Assembly: GCF_029846175.1 (NCBI RefSeq)
Contig: NZ_JARWAC010000009.1
Span: 1-64,000, forward strand
Origin: Sphaerisporangium sp. TRM90804
Lineage (GTDB): Bacteria; Actinomycetota; Actinomycetes; Streptosporangiales; Streptosporangiaceae
Length of the DNA: 64,000 nucleotides
Reading direction: 5' to 3'
Position 1 is the stretch's first letter, and each line of letters begins with the position of its first letter. Positions 40,371 to 48,787 of the stretch are shown in pieces. A program made the position numbers and the translations under genes. The notes under the pieces are model-generated. The model was not told where the DNA came from. It ran no database searches and worked only from the letters and a program-made list of their open reading frames with translations.

Positions 40371-41381
40371 TCAGCCGCGGTAGTGCTCGGCCAGCGCCGT
40401 GAAGGCGGCCTTGGGCTCCCACGGCATGCCGGGGTAGGTGCGGCCGCCGCCGTCCTCCAGCACCTTCACCACGCCGTACCCGGCCATGTCCAGATCGTGC
40501 CGGGGGTCGGCGCGGTGCGGCAGGTGGTAGGAGGCGAAGGTGTTGGCGAACGTGACGTCGACGCCCTCGGCGGTCAGGATCTCCAACTGCTCGCGCAGGC
40601 CGGCGGCCTGTTCCTCCTCGTCGCGGGTGTAGTCGCCGTCGAGCCGGACCGGCGTGGCGCCGTCCCACTCGACGATCATCCCGCCGCGGGCGCCCCTGGC
40701 GGCGGCGCCCCGGTAGGTGGCCGAGCCGAACTCGCTGATCGCGACCGGCTTTCCCCGCGCGACCAGGGAGCGGACGGCCTCGCGGTAGATCGCGGCGACG
40801 TCCTCGGACCAGTAGGCGTCGACGGAGGCGATGTCGAACGGCGTCCAGTCGACGTTCTCCAGCCACAGCGAGGCGTAGGTGACCTTCCCGCCGAACCGCT
40901 CGCGGACGGTGGCGGCGGCCCTGCCGAGGAAGTCGTTGAGCAGGCCGGGGACCTTCGCCATCGCCTCGCGCAGCAGGCGGGGCTCGCCGAGCAGGCCGAT
41001 GCGCTCGCCGAGGGTGTCGCCGGGCAGGAAACCCCTGGCGAACAGGCTCAGCTCGGCGCCGGTGACGAAGACGACCTCGGCTCCGCGACGGCGGAGCCGT
41101 TCGGCGCGTTCGGCGCAGTCGGCGAGCAGGCCGAGAAGCTCATCGGTGGTCGGGTTGGCGGTGAACGGCGAGAACCAGACCTCAAGGCCCGCGTCGGCGG
41201 CGTGGCTGGCGGCGATCTCCAGCCGCCCGGGGTCGCCGCCGGTGACGCGCACCGCGGTGCAGTGCAGGTCGTCGCGGATGACGCGCATCTCGCGCCGGAC
41301 CACGTCCGGGTCGAAGTTCTCCCGGGTGTTCCCCTCCAGGTGCAGGAAACCGGTGTCGTAGGTGATGCCTTTGCCGGGCAT
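40371..41381 (-). CDS. TIM-barrel, glycoside-hydrolase-like protein
   Basis: This 336-aa protein has features of a (beta/alpha)8 barrel: GITYDTGFLHLEGNTRENFDPDVV at the start, VRVTGGDPGRLEIAASHAADAGLEVWFSPF, YASLWLENVDWTPFDIASVDAYW, PVAISEFGSATYRGAA (candidate catalytic Glu) and YGVVKVLEDGG near the end. Some actinobacterial homologues are labelled abortive infection proteins without evidence. GAAAGG lies 7 nt upstream of ATG 41381. It is divergent from a TetR gene with a perfect palindrome between. Confidence 0.65.
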   Translation of the reverse strand: MPGKGITYDTGFLHLEGNTRENFDPDVVRREMRVIRDDLHCTAVRVTGGDPGRLEIAASHAADAGLEVWFSPFTANPTTDELLGLLADCAERAERLRRRGAEVVFVTGAELSLFARGFLPGDTLGERIGLLGEPRLLREAMAKVPGLLNDFLGRAAATVRERFGGKVTYASLWLENVDWTPFDIASVDAYWSEDVAAIYREAVRSLVARGKPVAISEFGSATYRGAAARGARGGMIVEWDGATPVRLDGDYTRDEEEQAAGLREQLEILTAEGVDVTFANTFASYHLPHRADPRHDLDMAGYGVVKVLEDGGGRTYPGMPWEPKAAFTALAEHYRG

Positions 41382-41443
41382 GGGGTGCCTTTCGTCATGC
41401 TGTGTCGGGTACCGCCACGTCTGGGGCCGTCGACGGTATTTAG

Positions 41444-41513
41444 GGTACGCATCGTACCTTAGGCGGCAAGGTAGCATGAGGACGGCGGCGCGCGGTAGGG
41501 TACGACGGGTACC
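41444..41513. promoter_or_regulatory. TetR operators: GGTACG palindrome and a second site
   Basis: GGTACG-CAT-CGTACC (41444-41458) is a perfect 15-bp palindrome. A second related site GGTACGACGGGTACC lies at 41499-41513 just before the TetR start. A lone GGGTACC half-site is at 41408-41414 near the hydrolase-like gene. Together they suggest tight shared repression. Confidence 0.6.
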
Positions 41514-41529
41514 TACGGTGGGAGGGGAC

Positions 41530-42144
41530 ATGGCCGACGAACCCGGGCGGCCCCGCACCGCCCCGGCGAGGCGGCGCGGGGCCGCGCTGGAAGAGGCGAT
41601 CCTGCGCGCGGCCGTCGAGGAGCTCACCGAGAACGGCTATCCCGGCCTCACCATGGACCGGGTGGCCAGACGGGCCGGCACCAACAAGAACGCCATCTAC
41701 CGCCGCTGGCCCAACCGGGCCGCGCTCGGCATCGCCGCCTACCGGCGGATGACCGTGGCCGACGCGCGCCTGCCCGACACCGGCGAGCTGCGCGGCGACG
41801 TGCTGGCGCTGCTGCGGGGCGCCAACCGCCACTGGTCCTCCCCCACCGGCGACATCCTGCGCGGCCTGCTGTCGGGCCTCGGCGACGACCCGGAGCTGCT
41901 GGCACAGCTTCGCGAGCAGAGCAGCGACGGCGGCGCGGCCATGTGGCTGACGGTTCTGGGCCGCGCCGTGGCCCGCGGCGAGGTCGCGCCCGAGGCCCTG
42001 CACCCGCGGGTCGCCACCGTCGCCGTCGTGCTGCTGCGCAACGAGTTCATCACCCGCGGCGTCCCGTCCGTGCCCGACGCCGTCCTCGTCGAGATCGTCG
42101 ACGAGGTGTACCTGCCGCTGGTCCGCCGGCGCTCGCCGCCCTGA
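41530..42144 (+). CDS. TetR-family regulator
   Basis: This 204-aa regulator has helix-turn-helix (LEEAILRAAVEELTENGYPGLTMDRVARRAGTNKNAIYRRWPNRAAL) and a C-terminal TetR_C_16-like domain with LLSGLGDDPELL. GGGAGGGG precedes the ATG at 41530. It is divergent from the TIM-barrel gene, which it probably represses through the GGTACG sites. Confidence 0.88.
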   Translation: MADEPGRPRTAPARRRGAALEEAILRAAVEELTENGYPGLTMDRVARRAGTNKNAIYRRWPNRAALGIAAYRRMTVADARLPDTGELRGDVLALLRGANRHWSSPTGDILRGLLSGLGDDPELLAQLREQSSDGGAAMWLTVLGRAVARGEVAPEALHPRVATVAVVLLRNEFITRGVPSVPDAVLVEIVDEVYLPLVRRRSPP

Positions 42145-42227
42145 CCGTCACGGGCGCGCCGCGCCCGCGCGATCCCGGCCCACCCGTCATGGGCCGCCGC
42201 GAGGGGCCCGCGGGTAGCGTGATCGGC

Positions 42228-43196
42228 ATGGACGAACGCCGCTTCGCCGTCGTCGGGTACGAGGGGGCCGAACTGCTCGACATCGCCTGCGTGACCACCG
42301 GCCTGGTCGCGGCCAACCACCTCGGCGCCGACCCGCCGTACTTCGTCCGCCTGGCCACCCCCGGCGCGCGCACCATCTCGTGCGGCACGGGGCTGCGGCT
42401 GGAGGCCCAGGAGTGCCTCGAACGGCTCAAGGGCCCGCTGGACACGCTGCTGGTCTCCGGCGGGTTCGGCCACGAGCACGCGGCGGGCGACGCCGCGCTG
42501 GTCGGCCACGTGCGCCGGCTGGCGGCCGTGAGCAGGCGGGTGGCCTCGGTGTGCACCGGGGCCACCGTGCTGGCGGCCGCGGGCCTGCTGGACGGCAGGC
42601 GGGCCACCACCCACTGGGGCTTCGCCCGCCGCCTCGCCGAGCGCTACCCCAAGGTGAGCGTGGACGCCGGGCCGCTGTTCATCCGCGACGGCGAGGTCTA
42701 CACCGGCGCCGGGGTGACCAGCGCCCTCGACCTCACCCTGGCCCTGATCGAGGCCGACCACGGCGCCGAGCTGGCCCGCCAGGTGTCGCGCAGCCTGGTC
42801 ACCTACCTGCAGCGCCCCGGCAACCAGGCCCAGATGAGCATGTTCGTCACCGGGCCGCCCCCCGAGCACGCCCTGGTGCGCCGCCTGACCGGCTACGTCG
42901 CCGCCCACCTGGACTCCGACCTGACCTCGGCCGCGCTGGCGGCGAGCGCCGGGGTGAGCGAGCGCCACCTGCACCGGCTGTTCCTGGAGCACCTCGGCCA
43001 GAGCCCGGCCCGCTTCGTCCGCAAGGCCCGCGCCGAGGCGGCGGCGCACCTGCTGTCGTCCACCCCGCTGCCGGTGGCGGCGATCGCGCGGCGGTGCGGC
43101 TTCGGCTCGGCCGAGACGCTGCGCCAGGCGTTCGCCGACATCTACGGCCTCCCCCCCTCGCGCTACCGCGCGGCATCCCAGAGAACACCCGCCTAG
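42228..43196 (+). CDS. GlxA-family transcriptional regulator (DJ-1/PfpI plus AraC)
   Basis: This 322-aa regulator has an N-terminal DJ-1/PfpI domain (1-180; SVCTGATVLAAAGLLDGRRATTHWGFARRL) and a C-terminal AraC double helix-turn-helix (about 220-318; LTSAALAASAGVSERHLHRLFLEHLG and IARRCGFGSAETLRQAFADIYGLPPSRYR). ATG 42228 comes 7 nt after TAGCGT (42215-42220), so the mRNA is probably leaderless; GTG 42219 is an alternative. The target is unknown. Confidence 0.9.
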   Translation: MDERRFAVVGYEGAELLDIACVTTGLVAANHLGADPPYFVRLATPGARTISCGTGLRLEAQECLERLKGPLDTLLVSGGFGHEHAAGDAALVGHVRRLAAVSRRVASVCTGATVLAAAGLLDGRRATTHWGFARRLAERYPKVSVDAGPLFIRDGEVYTGAGVTSALDLTLALIEADHGAELARQVSRSLVTYLQRPGNQAQMSMFVTGPPPEHALVRRLTGYVAAHLDSDLTSAALAASAGVSERHLHRLFLEHLGQSPARFVRKARAEAAAHLLSSTPLPVAAIARRCGFGSAETLRQAFADIYGLPPSRYRAASQRTPA

Positions 43197-43203
43197 GCCG
43201 CTC

Positions 43204-43899
43204 CTACGGCTTCGAGCTCCGTGGCCCTTCGAAGAAGGCGTGGTGCGCCGGTTCGTCGGCCAGACGTGCCTGGTAGCCGGCGATGACGAGCTGGGCTCGG
43301 TCACGGGCTTCGAGCTTGGTGAGCAGCCGGCCGATGTGCGTCTTGAGAGTGGCGCGGCTGATGTGCAGGGCGGCCTCTATCTCGGCGTTGGACAGGCCGC
43401 GGGTGATGAGCGTGAGGATTTCGCGTTCGCGGGGTGTCACGCCGTCGAGCGATCGGGTGGCGGCCGGCCGGTCGGTGAGGGCGGCGATCAGACGGCGGGT
43501 GACGGTGGGGGCGAGCAGGGCCTCACCGGCGGCCACGGTGTGGATCGCGTCGAGCAGCCGGGGCGGGGTGGTGTCCTTCAGGAGGAAGCCGCTGGCTCCG
43601 GCGTGCAGCGCCCGGTACACGTGGTCGTCGAGGTCGAAGGTGGTCAGGACGAGCACGCGGGGCGGGTGCGGGCCGGCGGTGAGTCGCGCGGTCGCGGTGA
43701 TGCCGTCGAGCTCCGGCATGCGGACGTCCATGAGGACGACGTCGGGACGATGTTGGGCGGCGAGCGCGACGGCTTCGTGCCCGGTGCCGGCCTCGGCGAC
43801 GACGGTGAAGCCCGGAGTGGCATCGAGCAGACGGCGCACGGTGGCTCGGAACAGGGGTTCGTCGTCGGCCAGCAGCACCCGGACGGCGGTGCCGGTCAT
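43204..43899 (-). CDS. NarL/LuxR-type response regulator
   Basis: This 231-aa regulator has a receiver with phospho-acceptor Asp58 (VVLMDVRMPE), then a LuxR helix-turn-helix (about 150-210; LTPRE-like VTPREREILTLITRGLSNAEIEAALHISRATLKTHIGRLL). It overlaps the kinase gene by 4 bp (ATGA). It converges with the GlxA-type gene with only 7 bp between stops. A 12-bp-arm palindrome upstream of the kinase is a plausible binding site. Confidence 0.92.
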   Translation of the reverse strand: MTGTAVRVLLADDEPLFRATVRRLLDATPGFTVVAEAGTGHEAVALAAQHRPDVVLMDVRMPELDGITATARLTAGPHPPRVLVLTTFDLDDHVYRALHAGASGFLLKDTTPPRLLDAIHTVAAGEALLAPTVTRRLIAALTDRPAATRSLDGVTPREREILTLITRGLSNAEIEAALHISRATLKTHIGRLLTKLEARDRAQLVIAGYQARLADEPAHHAFFEGPRSSKP

Positions 43900-45026
43900 G
43901 TCGGGAACGGCAGGGTCGCCCGGACGGCGAATCCGCCGGTCGGCTGTGGGCCCGTCGTCAACGTGCCGCCGTGCAGGGCGACGCGTTCACGCATGCCCGC
44001 CAGCCCGTACCCGGGCGCGGCGTCACGGAGGGTGGCCGCGCCGTCGTCGACGACGCGAACGGTGAGGGCGCCCGGGGTCGCCGTGACGGCGACGTGGCAG
44101 TGGCGGGCGTCCGCGTGCCGGCGCACGTTGGTGAGGGCCTCCTGCAGGATGCGGTAGGCGGAGGTCTGCACGGCCGCCGGCACGGCCGGCAGGTGCGGCG
44201 CCTCCACGGTGACGTCCACGCCGGCCGCCCGGGTCGCCTCGATCAGCCCGCCGATCCCCGCCAAGGCCGGTGTGCCGTCCTGGCCGGCGTCGGCTGACGG
44301 CTCGTCGCGCAGTCCGCCCAGCACGGCCCGGATGTCCTCCAGCGCGCCGCGGCTGACCTGCTCGATGGTGCGCAGGGCGGCGTCCTGCTCCGTGCCCAGG
44401 TGCTGGGCGACCGCGGCGTTCATGGCGATCAGGCTCAGGTTGTGCCCGACGACGTCGTGGACTTCCCGGGCGATGCGCAGCCTCTCCTCGGCGACGGCCC
44501 GCGCGGTGCGCAGCCGAGCGAGTTCGGCGGCGTGCCGGCGACGCGTCCGCACCGCCCAGGCCAGCGACCACGAGCCCGCGAGCACGAGGACGCTGACCGT
44601 GCTCACCAGCCCCGGCGCGGTGCTGAACGACTCCTCCCCCGCCGTGGCGGGGATGAGCGGGAGGCGGCCGGTGGCGGCGGCCGCGAGGCCGGGAACCAGG
44701 ATCGCCGCCAGCGCCGCCGACAGCCCGCGGGCCGCGGCCCGCGGCGAGGTGAGCGCCACCGGGTACAGCGCGAAGGCGACGGCCCACAACGTCACCTCCG
44801 CCCCCACCCCGGCGAGCGCGGCGACGGCCGCGGCCGTCGCCACGAGCGCGAGGACCGGCACCGGCCACCTGCGGCGCGCCGCGAGCGGCAGGCCGATGAG
44901 CCCGGACAGCGCCAGCACCGCCACGCCGGACGCCGGCGTCCGCAGCACGGCGGCGCCGGCCACGGTGAGCGCGAGCAGCGCGTCGGCCGTGAGCAGGACT
45001 CGGCGGGAGATCGGCACGGACGTCAC
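43896..45026 (-). CDS. NarL-partner sensor histidine kinase (HisKA_3)
   Basis: This 376-aa kinase has four to five membrane helices in the first 165 residues, then a HisKA_3 dimerisation helix with the phospho-acceptor His in LRIAREVHDVVGHNLSLIAMNAA, and an HATPase domain (LQEALTNVRRHADARH, APGYGLAGMRERVALHGG). GTG 45026 is preferred, with GTG 45017 possible; neither has a strong ribosome-binding site. It is divergent from a serine hydrolase gene, which may be under its control. Confidence 0.88.
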   Translation of the reverse strand: MTSVPISRRVLLTADALLALTVAGAAVLRTPASGVAVLALSGLIGLPLAARRRWPVPVLALVATAAAVAALAGVGAEVTLWAVAFALYPVALTSPRAAARGLSAALAAILVPGLAAAATGRLPLIPATAGEESFSTAPGLVSTVSVLVLAGSWSLAWAVRTRRRHAAELARLRTARAVAEERLRIAREVHDVVGHNLSLIAMNAAVAQHLGTEQDAALRTIEQVSRGALEDIRAVLGGLRDEPSADAGQDGTPALAGIGGLIEATRAAGVDVTVEAPHLPAVPAAVQTSAYRILQEALTNVRRHADARHCHVAVTATPGALTVRVVDDGAATLRDAAPGYGLAGMRERVALHGGTLTTGPQPTGGFAVRATLPFPT

Positions 45027-45047
45027 TGTAACCAGGGCCGTCCCGCG

Positions 45048-45075
45048 GGCGCATCGGACCGGCGTCCGATGCGCC
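45048..45075. promoter_or_regulatory. perfect 12-bp-arm palindrome between kinase and serine hydrolase
   Basis: GGCGCATCGGAC (45048-45059) and GTCCGATGCGCC (45064-45075) are perfect inverted arms around CGGC. The dyad lies in the divergent promoter region, 22 bp from the kinase GTG and 30 bp from the hydrolase start. An operator is more likely than a terminator because both genes start here. Confidence 0.6.
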
Positions 45076-45104
45076 GGGGGCCGGTCGCCGCGCAGGCTGG
45101 CGCG

Positions 45105-46556
45105 GTGCTGATCCGAATGCTGACCGCCCTGGTCCTCGCCGCCCCCGCCCCCACCCCCTCCCCCGCACCGACGTCTCCGCCCGCCCCGGCCGGGACGGTC
45201 ACCGTGGCCGCGATCGACGCGGCGGTCCGGTCCTACCTTGAGGCGACCGGCGTGCCGGGCGTCGCGGTCGCCGTGACGCGGGGACGCACCGTGATACACA
45301 CCGGGGGCTACGGGCACACCGCACAGGGTGAGGCCGTAACCGACCGCACCGTCATGGCCGTCGCCTCGGTCAGCAAGTCCATGACCGCACTGGCCGTTCT
45401 GCAACTGGCCGACGCCGGCCGCGTCGAGCTGGACACGCCCGTGCGCACGTACCTGCCGGAGTTCAGGCCGGCGGACGAGCGCGTCGCGCGGGTCACCGTG
45501 CGGCAGTTGCTCAACCACACCTCCGGGCTGTCGGACCGGACGTACAGATCGTTCAGCGGCCCCCTGGCGCACGACCCGAGGGAAGCGGTCGCCTTGATGC
45601 GGACCGCCCGCCTGGCCGCCGAGCCGGGCACCCGGTTCGAGTACCACAACCCCAACTACCAGGTCGCCGCACGCCTGGTCGAGGTGCTCAGCGGCCTGCC
45701 GTTCGACGCCTACCTGCGGCAGCGGGTGTTCGGACCGCTGGGGATGGCCGACAGCCGGTCCATCGACACCTCCGACGAGCTGCCACCCAGCAGCCGCGGT
45801 CATCTGATGGTCGCCGGCAGGCCGGTCGCGCTGCCCGAGCCCCCCGCCTTCGGCGCCGGATCGGGCGCCGTCCTGAGCACCGCCCGCGACATGGCCGCCT
45901 GGCTCGTCGCCCAGACCGGCCGAGGACGCGGACCCGCCGGCGCCCCGGTCGTCTCCGCCGCCGCCGTCGCCGAGATGCACCGGCCGTCGGCCGAAGGCTA
46001 CGGCCTCGGCTGGCACACCGGCACCACCCCATCGGGGAAGCCGCTGGTCGAACACGACGGTGACATGATGACGTTCACCGCCTACCAGGCCCTCCTGCCC
46101 GCCAGCGGGTACGGCATCGCGGTCATGGCCAACACCGGAACCCTGCACCGCGACGCCCAGACCATCGGCGCGCGCCTCGTCGACCTCGTCGAAGGGCGTA
46201 CTCCGCCACGCCCGAACACGTCCCTGGTGTGGATCGACCTCGCCCTGCTGGCTCTCGCGGCGGTCGTCGCGCTGCTGGGCGCGCGAGGGATCCGCCGGGG
46301 CCGCCGCTGGGCGGCCGTCCGGCGCCCCGGCTGGGCGATCGCCGCCCGTCACCTGCCCTACCTGCTGCCGTCGGGCCTTCTCATCGGGCTCCACCGTGTG
46401 GTGAGCCTGCTCTACCGCGGCCGTGACATCTCCTGGCCGCAGACGGCCTACCTGTATCCCACGCTGACGCTGTTGCTCGCCGTGGCGTCGGCCGCGGGCG
46501 TCGCGGTCGTCATCAGCCGGACGACACCGCTCATCCGCACCCCGCGGCGGCGGTAG
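45105..46556 (+). CDS. membrane-anchored serine hydrolase (beta-lactamase/CubicO family)
   Basis: This 483-aa protein has a short N-terminal hydrophobic signal (MLTALVLAAP) and a proline-rich spacer, then the class C beta-lactamase fold: nucleophile SVSK (Ser88 to Lys91), Tyr in FEYHNPNYQVAARLVEVL and a LVEHDGDMMTFTAYQ segment in place of KTG. The C-terminal 110 residues carry three membrane helices. Family members are D-Ala peptidases, esterases or lactamases; the substrate is unknown. GTG 45105 is used; ATG 45117 is possible. Confidence 0.87.
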   Translation: MLIRMLTALVLAAPAPTPSPAPTSPPAPAGTVTVAAIDAAVRSYLEATGVPGVAVAVTRGRTVIHTGGYGHTAQGEAVTDRTVMAVASVSKSMTALAVLQLADAGRVELDTPVRTYLPEFRPADERVARVTVRQLLNHTSGLSDRTYRSFSGPLAHDPREAVALMRTARLAAEPGTRFEYHNPNYQVAARLVEVLSGLPFDAYLRQRVFGPLGMADSRSIDTSDELPPSSRGHLMVAGRPVALPEPPAFGAGSGAVLSTARDMAAWLVAQTGRGRGPAGAPVVSAAAVAEMHRPSAEGYGLGWHTGTTPSGKPLVEHDGDMMTFTAYQALLPASGYGIAVMANTGTLHRDAQTIGARLVDLVEGRTPPRPNTSLVWIDLALLALAAVVALLGARGIRRGRRWAAVRRPGWAIAARHLPYLLPSGLLIGLHRVVSLLYRGRDISWPQTAYLYPTLTLLLAVASAAGVAVVISRTTPLIRTPRRR

Positions 46557-46783
46557 CGTCTTCGTCCCCACCCCGAGCACGACGTCGAACACCTGGCGGA
46601 GGGTGCGGCCGGCCGCACGAATGCCTCGATCTCGGCGCCTTCGTCCAGGTCCGGTTCCGGACGCACCTGACCTCGCGCGCGCAGCCTCCAGCGCGTGGCG
46701 TGGACGGCGACCCGCGAAGCTCCGAGGGCGTGTGGGGCGCGGTCGCTTGCCAGCGGTATCGAATACGTGTTCCACTGTCGGTC

Positions 46784-47770
46784 ATGCGTTTCGACGCCCT
46801 TCCCCTCGTCGACGACACCCCCGCCTCACGGCCGCGCATCGAGCGGCGGGCGGTTCGCCGCACCTCCGGCGGCACCACGTTCTACGAGGTGGCCTCGCGC
46901 ACCGTTCTCGACCGCGTTCCCGAGGCCACCGGCCTGGGCATCGCCTGGGCGGTCAGCCCGTACCGGGGGTGCGCGCACGCCTGCCTCTACTGCGCCGGGC
47001 GGCGCGGCCACCGCTACCTGGGGCTCGACGGCGAGCGCGACTTCGGCTCGGCCATCGTGGTGCGCACCGACGTCGCCAAGCGGCTGCGCGCCCAGCTCGC
47101 CTCGCCCCGCTGGGGCGGCGAGACGGTCGGCATCGGCCTGAACGGCGACTGCTACCAGGAGGCCGAGGAGGTCTACCAGCTCATGCCGGGCATCGTCGCC
47201 GCGCTGCGCGACACCGGCAACCCCTTCCGGGTGATGACCAAGAGCTCGCTGATCCTTCGCGACGCCGAGCTGCTGGCCGAGGCGGCGCAGGTCGCCGAGG
47301 TCGAGGCGCGGGTGTCGGTCGGCTTCGTCGACGACCGCCTGCGCCGCGCCGTCGAGCCCGGCGCCCCGAGCGCGCAGAAACGCCTCGAACTGTGCGCGAC
47401 GCTCGGCGAGAAGGGCGTGCCGTGCGGGGTGTTGATGGCGCCCATCCTGCCCTGCCTCACCGACTCGGAAGACCAGCTCCGCGCGGCGGTGCGCCGCGTC
47501 GCCGACGCCGGCGCCGTCAGCCTGACCCCCCTGGTGCTGCAGCTCCCGCCCGGCTCGCGCGAGTGGTACCTGCGGTGGCTGTCCGAGGAGCACCCCCGTC
47601 TGCTGCCGCGCTACGAAGAGCTCTACGGCGACGGCCCGCACGCCGCCGCCGACTACCGGGCCCGCGTCGTCGGCCGCGTGGCCGAGCTCGCCCGCCTGTA
47701 CGGCATCGGCACCCGGCGCGCCCCCTGGCAGCCCCGGCGCACCGCCGACCGCCAGCTCGCCCTCCTTTGA
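46784..47770 (+). CDS. radical SAM protein, Rv2578c type
   Basis: This 328-aa protein has the cluster-binding motif C-X3-C-X2-C at Cys63, Cys67 and Cys70 (SPYRGCAHACLYCAGR). The family's own pattern follows: LNGDCYQEAEEVYQLMPGIV, FRVMTKSSLILRDAELL, VSVGFVDDRLRRAVEPGAPSAQKRLE, then LPPGSREWYLRWL near the end. It is related to SplB-like photoproduct-lyase relatives; the substrate is unknown. ATG 46784 is where homology begins. The stretch 46557-46783 before it has no gene I can support. Confidence 0.9.
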   Translation: MRFDALPLVDDTPASRPRIERRAVRRTSGGTTFYEVASRTVLDRVPEATGLGIAWAVSPYRGCAHACLYCAGRRGHRYLGLDGERDFGSAIVVRTDVAKRLRAQLASPRWGGETVGIGLNGDCYQEAEEVYQLMPGIVAALRDTGNPFRVMTKSSLILRDAELLAEAAQVAEVEARVSVGFVDDRLRRAVEPGAPSAQKRLELCATLGEKGVPCGVLMAPILPCLTDSEDQLRAAVRRVADAGAVSLTPLVLQLPPGSREWYLRWLSEEHPRLLPRYEELYGDGPHAAADYRARVVGRVAELARLYGIGTRRAPWQPRRTADRQLALL

Positions 47771-47800
47771 CGGGGCCCGCCAGGGAACCCCCACCCGCCG

Positions 47801-47898
47801 GCGCTCGCGCTGGAGCGCTCTGGGCGGCCGCACCGCTTCGCCGAGGTGTGTGAGACGCCGGTCGTGGTCGTGGAGCGCGTGCGTCGGTGCTGCTCCAC
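47801..47898. terminator. hairpins between convergent radical SAM and SDR genes
   Basis: Two stems are visible: GCGCTC/GAGCGC (47801-47806 with 47813-47818) and GTGGAGC/GCTCCAC (47870-47876 with 47892-47898). The second ends 3 nt before the SDR stop codon. They probably terminate the two convergent transcripts. Confidence 0.45.
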
Positions 47899-47900
47899 GC

Positions 47901-48596
47901 CTACCAGGCCAGTTCCCCGGCCTCGTCCTGGAACGTCCCCGTCGGACCGTCCGGGCCGAGAGTCGCCAGGCGCACGACGGTCCTGGCGCTCTCCTCCGGT
48001 GATCGCCCGCCTTCGAAGGGCAGCTCGGCGGTCATGTCGGTGGCGGTGAAGCCCGGCTCCAGCGCGTTGAACTTGATGCCCGGCTGCGACTTGGCGTACT
48101 GGAGCGTGAGCATGGTGGCCGCCGACTTGGACGCGGCGTACAGCGGCGCCGTCCTCAGGTGGAACTCCGGCCGGTCGGGGTTGGTCACCGCCCAGAACGA
48201 CCCGGCGCTGCTGGAGACGGTGACCACGGTCGGGTTGTCGGACCTTCGCAGCAGGGGAAGCGCCGCCTCCGTGACGCGCACGATTCCCACCGCGTTGGTG
48301 TCGAAGACCCGCAGAGCCGTGGGGCCGTCGCTGACCCCGTTCGCGAGGATGCCCGCGTTGTGCACCAGGACGTCGAGCCGCCCCTCGACCGAGTCGATCG
48401 CCGCCAGCGCGTCGCTCACCGACGCGTCGTCGGTCACGTCGAGTCGCACGAATCGTGCGCCGAGCGCCGCCGCGGCCTTCTCGCCTCGTTCGACGTCACG
48501 CGCACCGATGTAGACGACGTGGCCCAGCTCCAGAAGCTGCCTGGCCGTCTCGAAGCCGATGCCCTTGTTGGCCCCGGTGATCAGTGTGATGGTCAT
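47901..48596 (-). CDS. short-chain dehydrogenase/reductase (classical)
   Basis: This 231-aa NAD(P)-dependent oxidoreductase has cofactor loop TGANKGIG (7-14), NAG motif (HNAG at 79-82), catalytic Ser in TVSSSAG and YAASK (Tyr153, Lys157). It is close to carbonyl-reductase-like SDRs. It is divergent from a TetR gene with two matched 22-bp palindromes between and is the likely repressed target. Confidence 0.92.
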   Translation of the reverse strand: MTITLITGANKGIGFETARQLLELGHVVYIGARDVERGEKAAAALGARFVRLDVTDDASVSDALAAIDSVEGRLDVLVHNAGILANGVSDGPTALRVFDTNAVGIVRVTEAALPLLRRSDNPTVVTVSSSAGSFWAVTNPDRPEFHLRTAPLYAASKSAATMLTLQYAKSQPGIKFNALEPGFTATDMTAELPFEGGRSPEESARTVVRLATLGPDGPTGTFQDEAGELAW

Positions 48597-48714
48597 GCGT
48601 TTCCTCTCACGACATGTGGCCCGAGTGGGCCACTCGGCGCCGCCAAGCGCGGCTGCCCAACCTTGGCGGGAGCCCTTTCAAGCTGGAGTGGGAGCCGCTC
48701 CGCCCGCCTCGGAC

Positions 48715-48772
48715 TTCTGTAGCGATCGCTCCAGAACTCGAATGTAGCACTTCCGCATCGATCGCTGCGGAA
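48715..48772. promoter_or_regulatory. two matched 22-bp palindromic operators
   Basis: Site 1 (48715-48736) has arms TTCTG/CAGAA and site 2 (48751-48772) has arms TTCCGCA/TGCGGAA; both share the core CGATCGCT. Centres are 36 bp apart. Site 2 overlaps the TetR promoter: TAGGCT at 48776-48781 puts the transcription start on the GTG at 48788. Confidence 0.65.
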
Positions 48773-48787
48773 AGGTAGGCTGCGGGG

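Noticed and set aside
46557-46783. Possible decayed gene between the serine hydrolase and the radical SAM gene
   Set aside because: Pieces such as RTLRQVFDVVLGVGTKTL look protein-like but lie in different frames from neighbouring plausible pieces; no family could be named.
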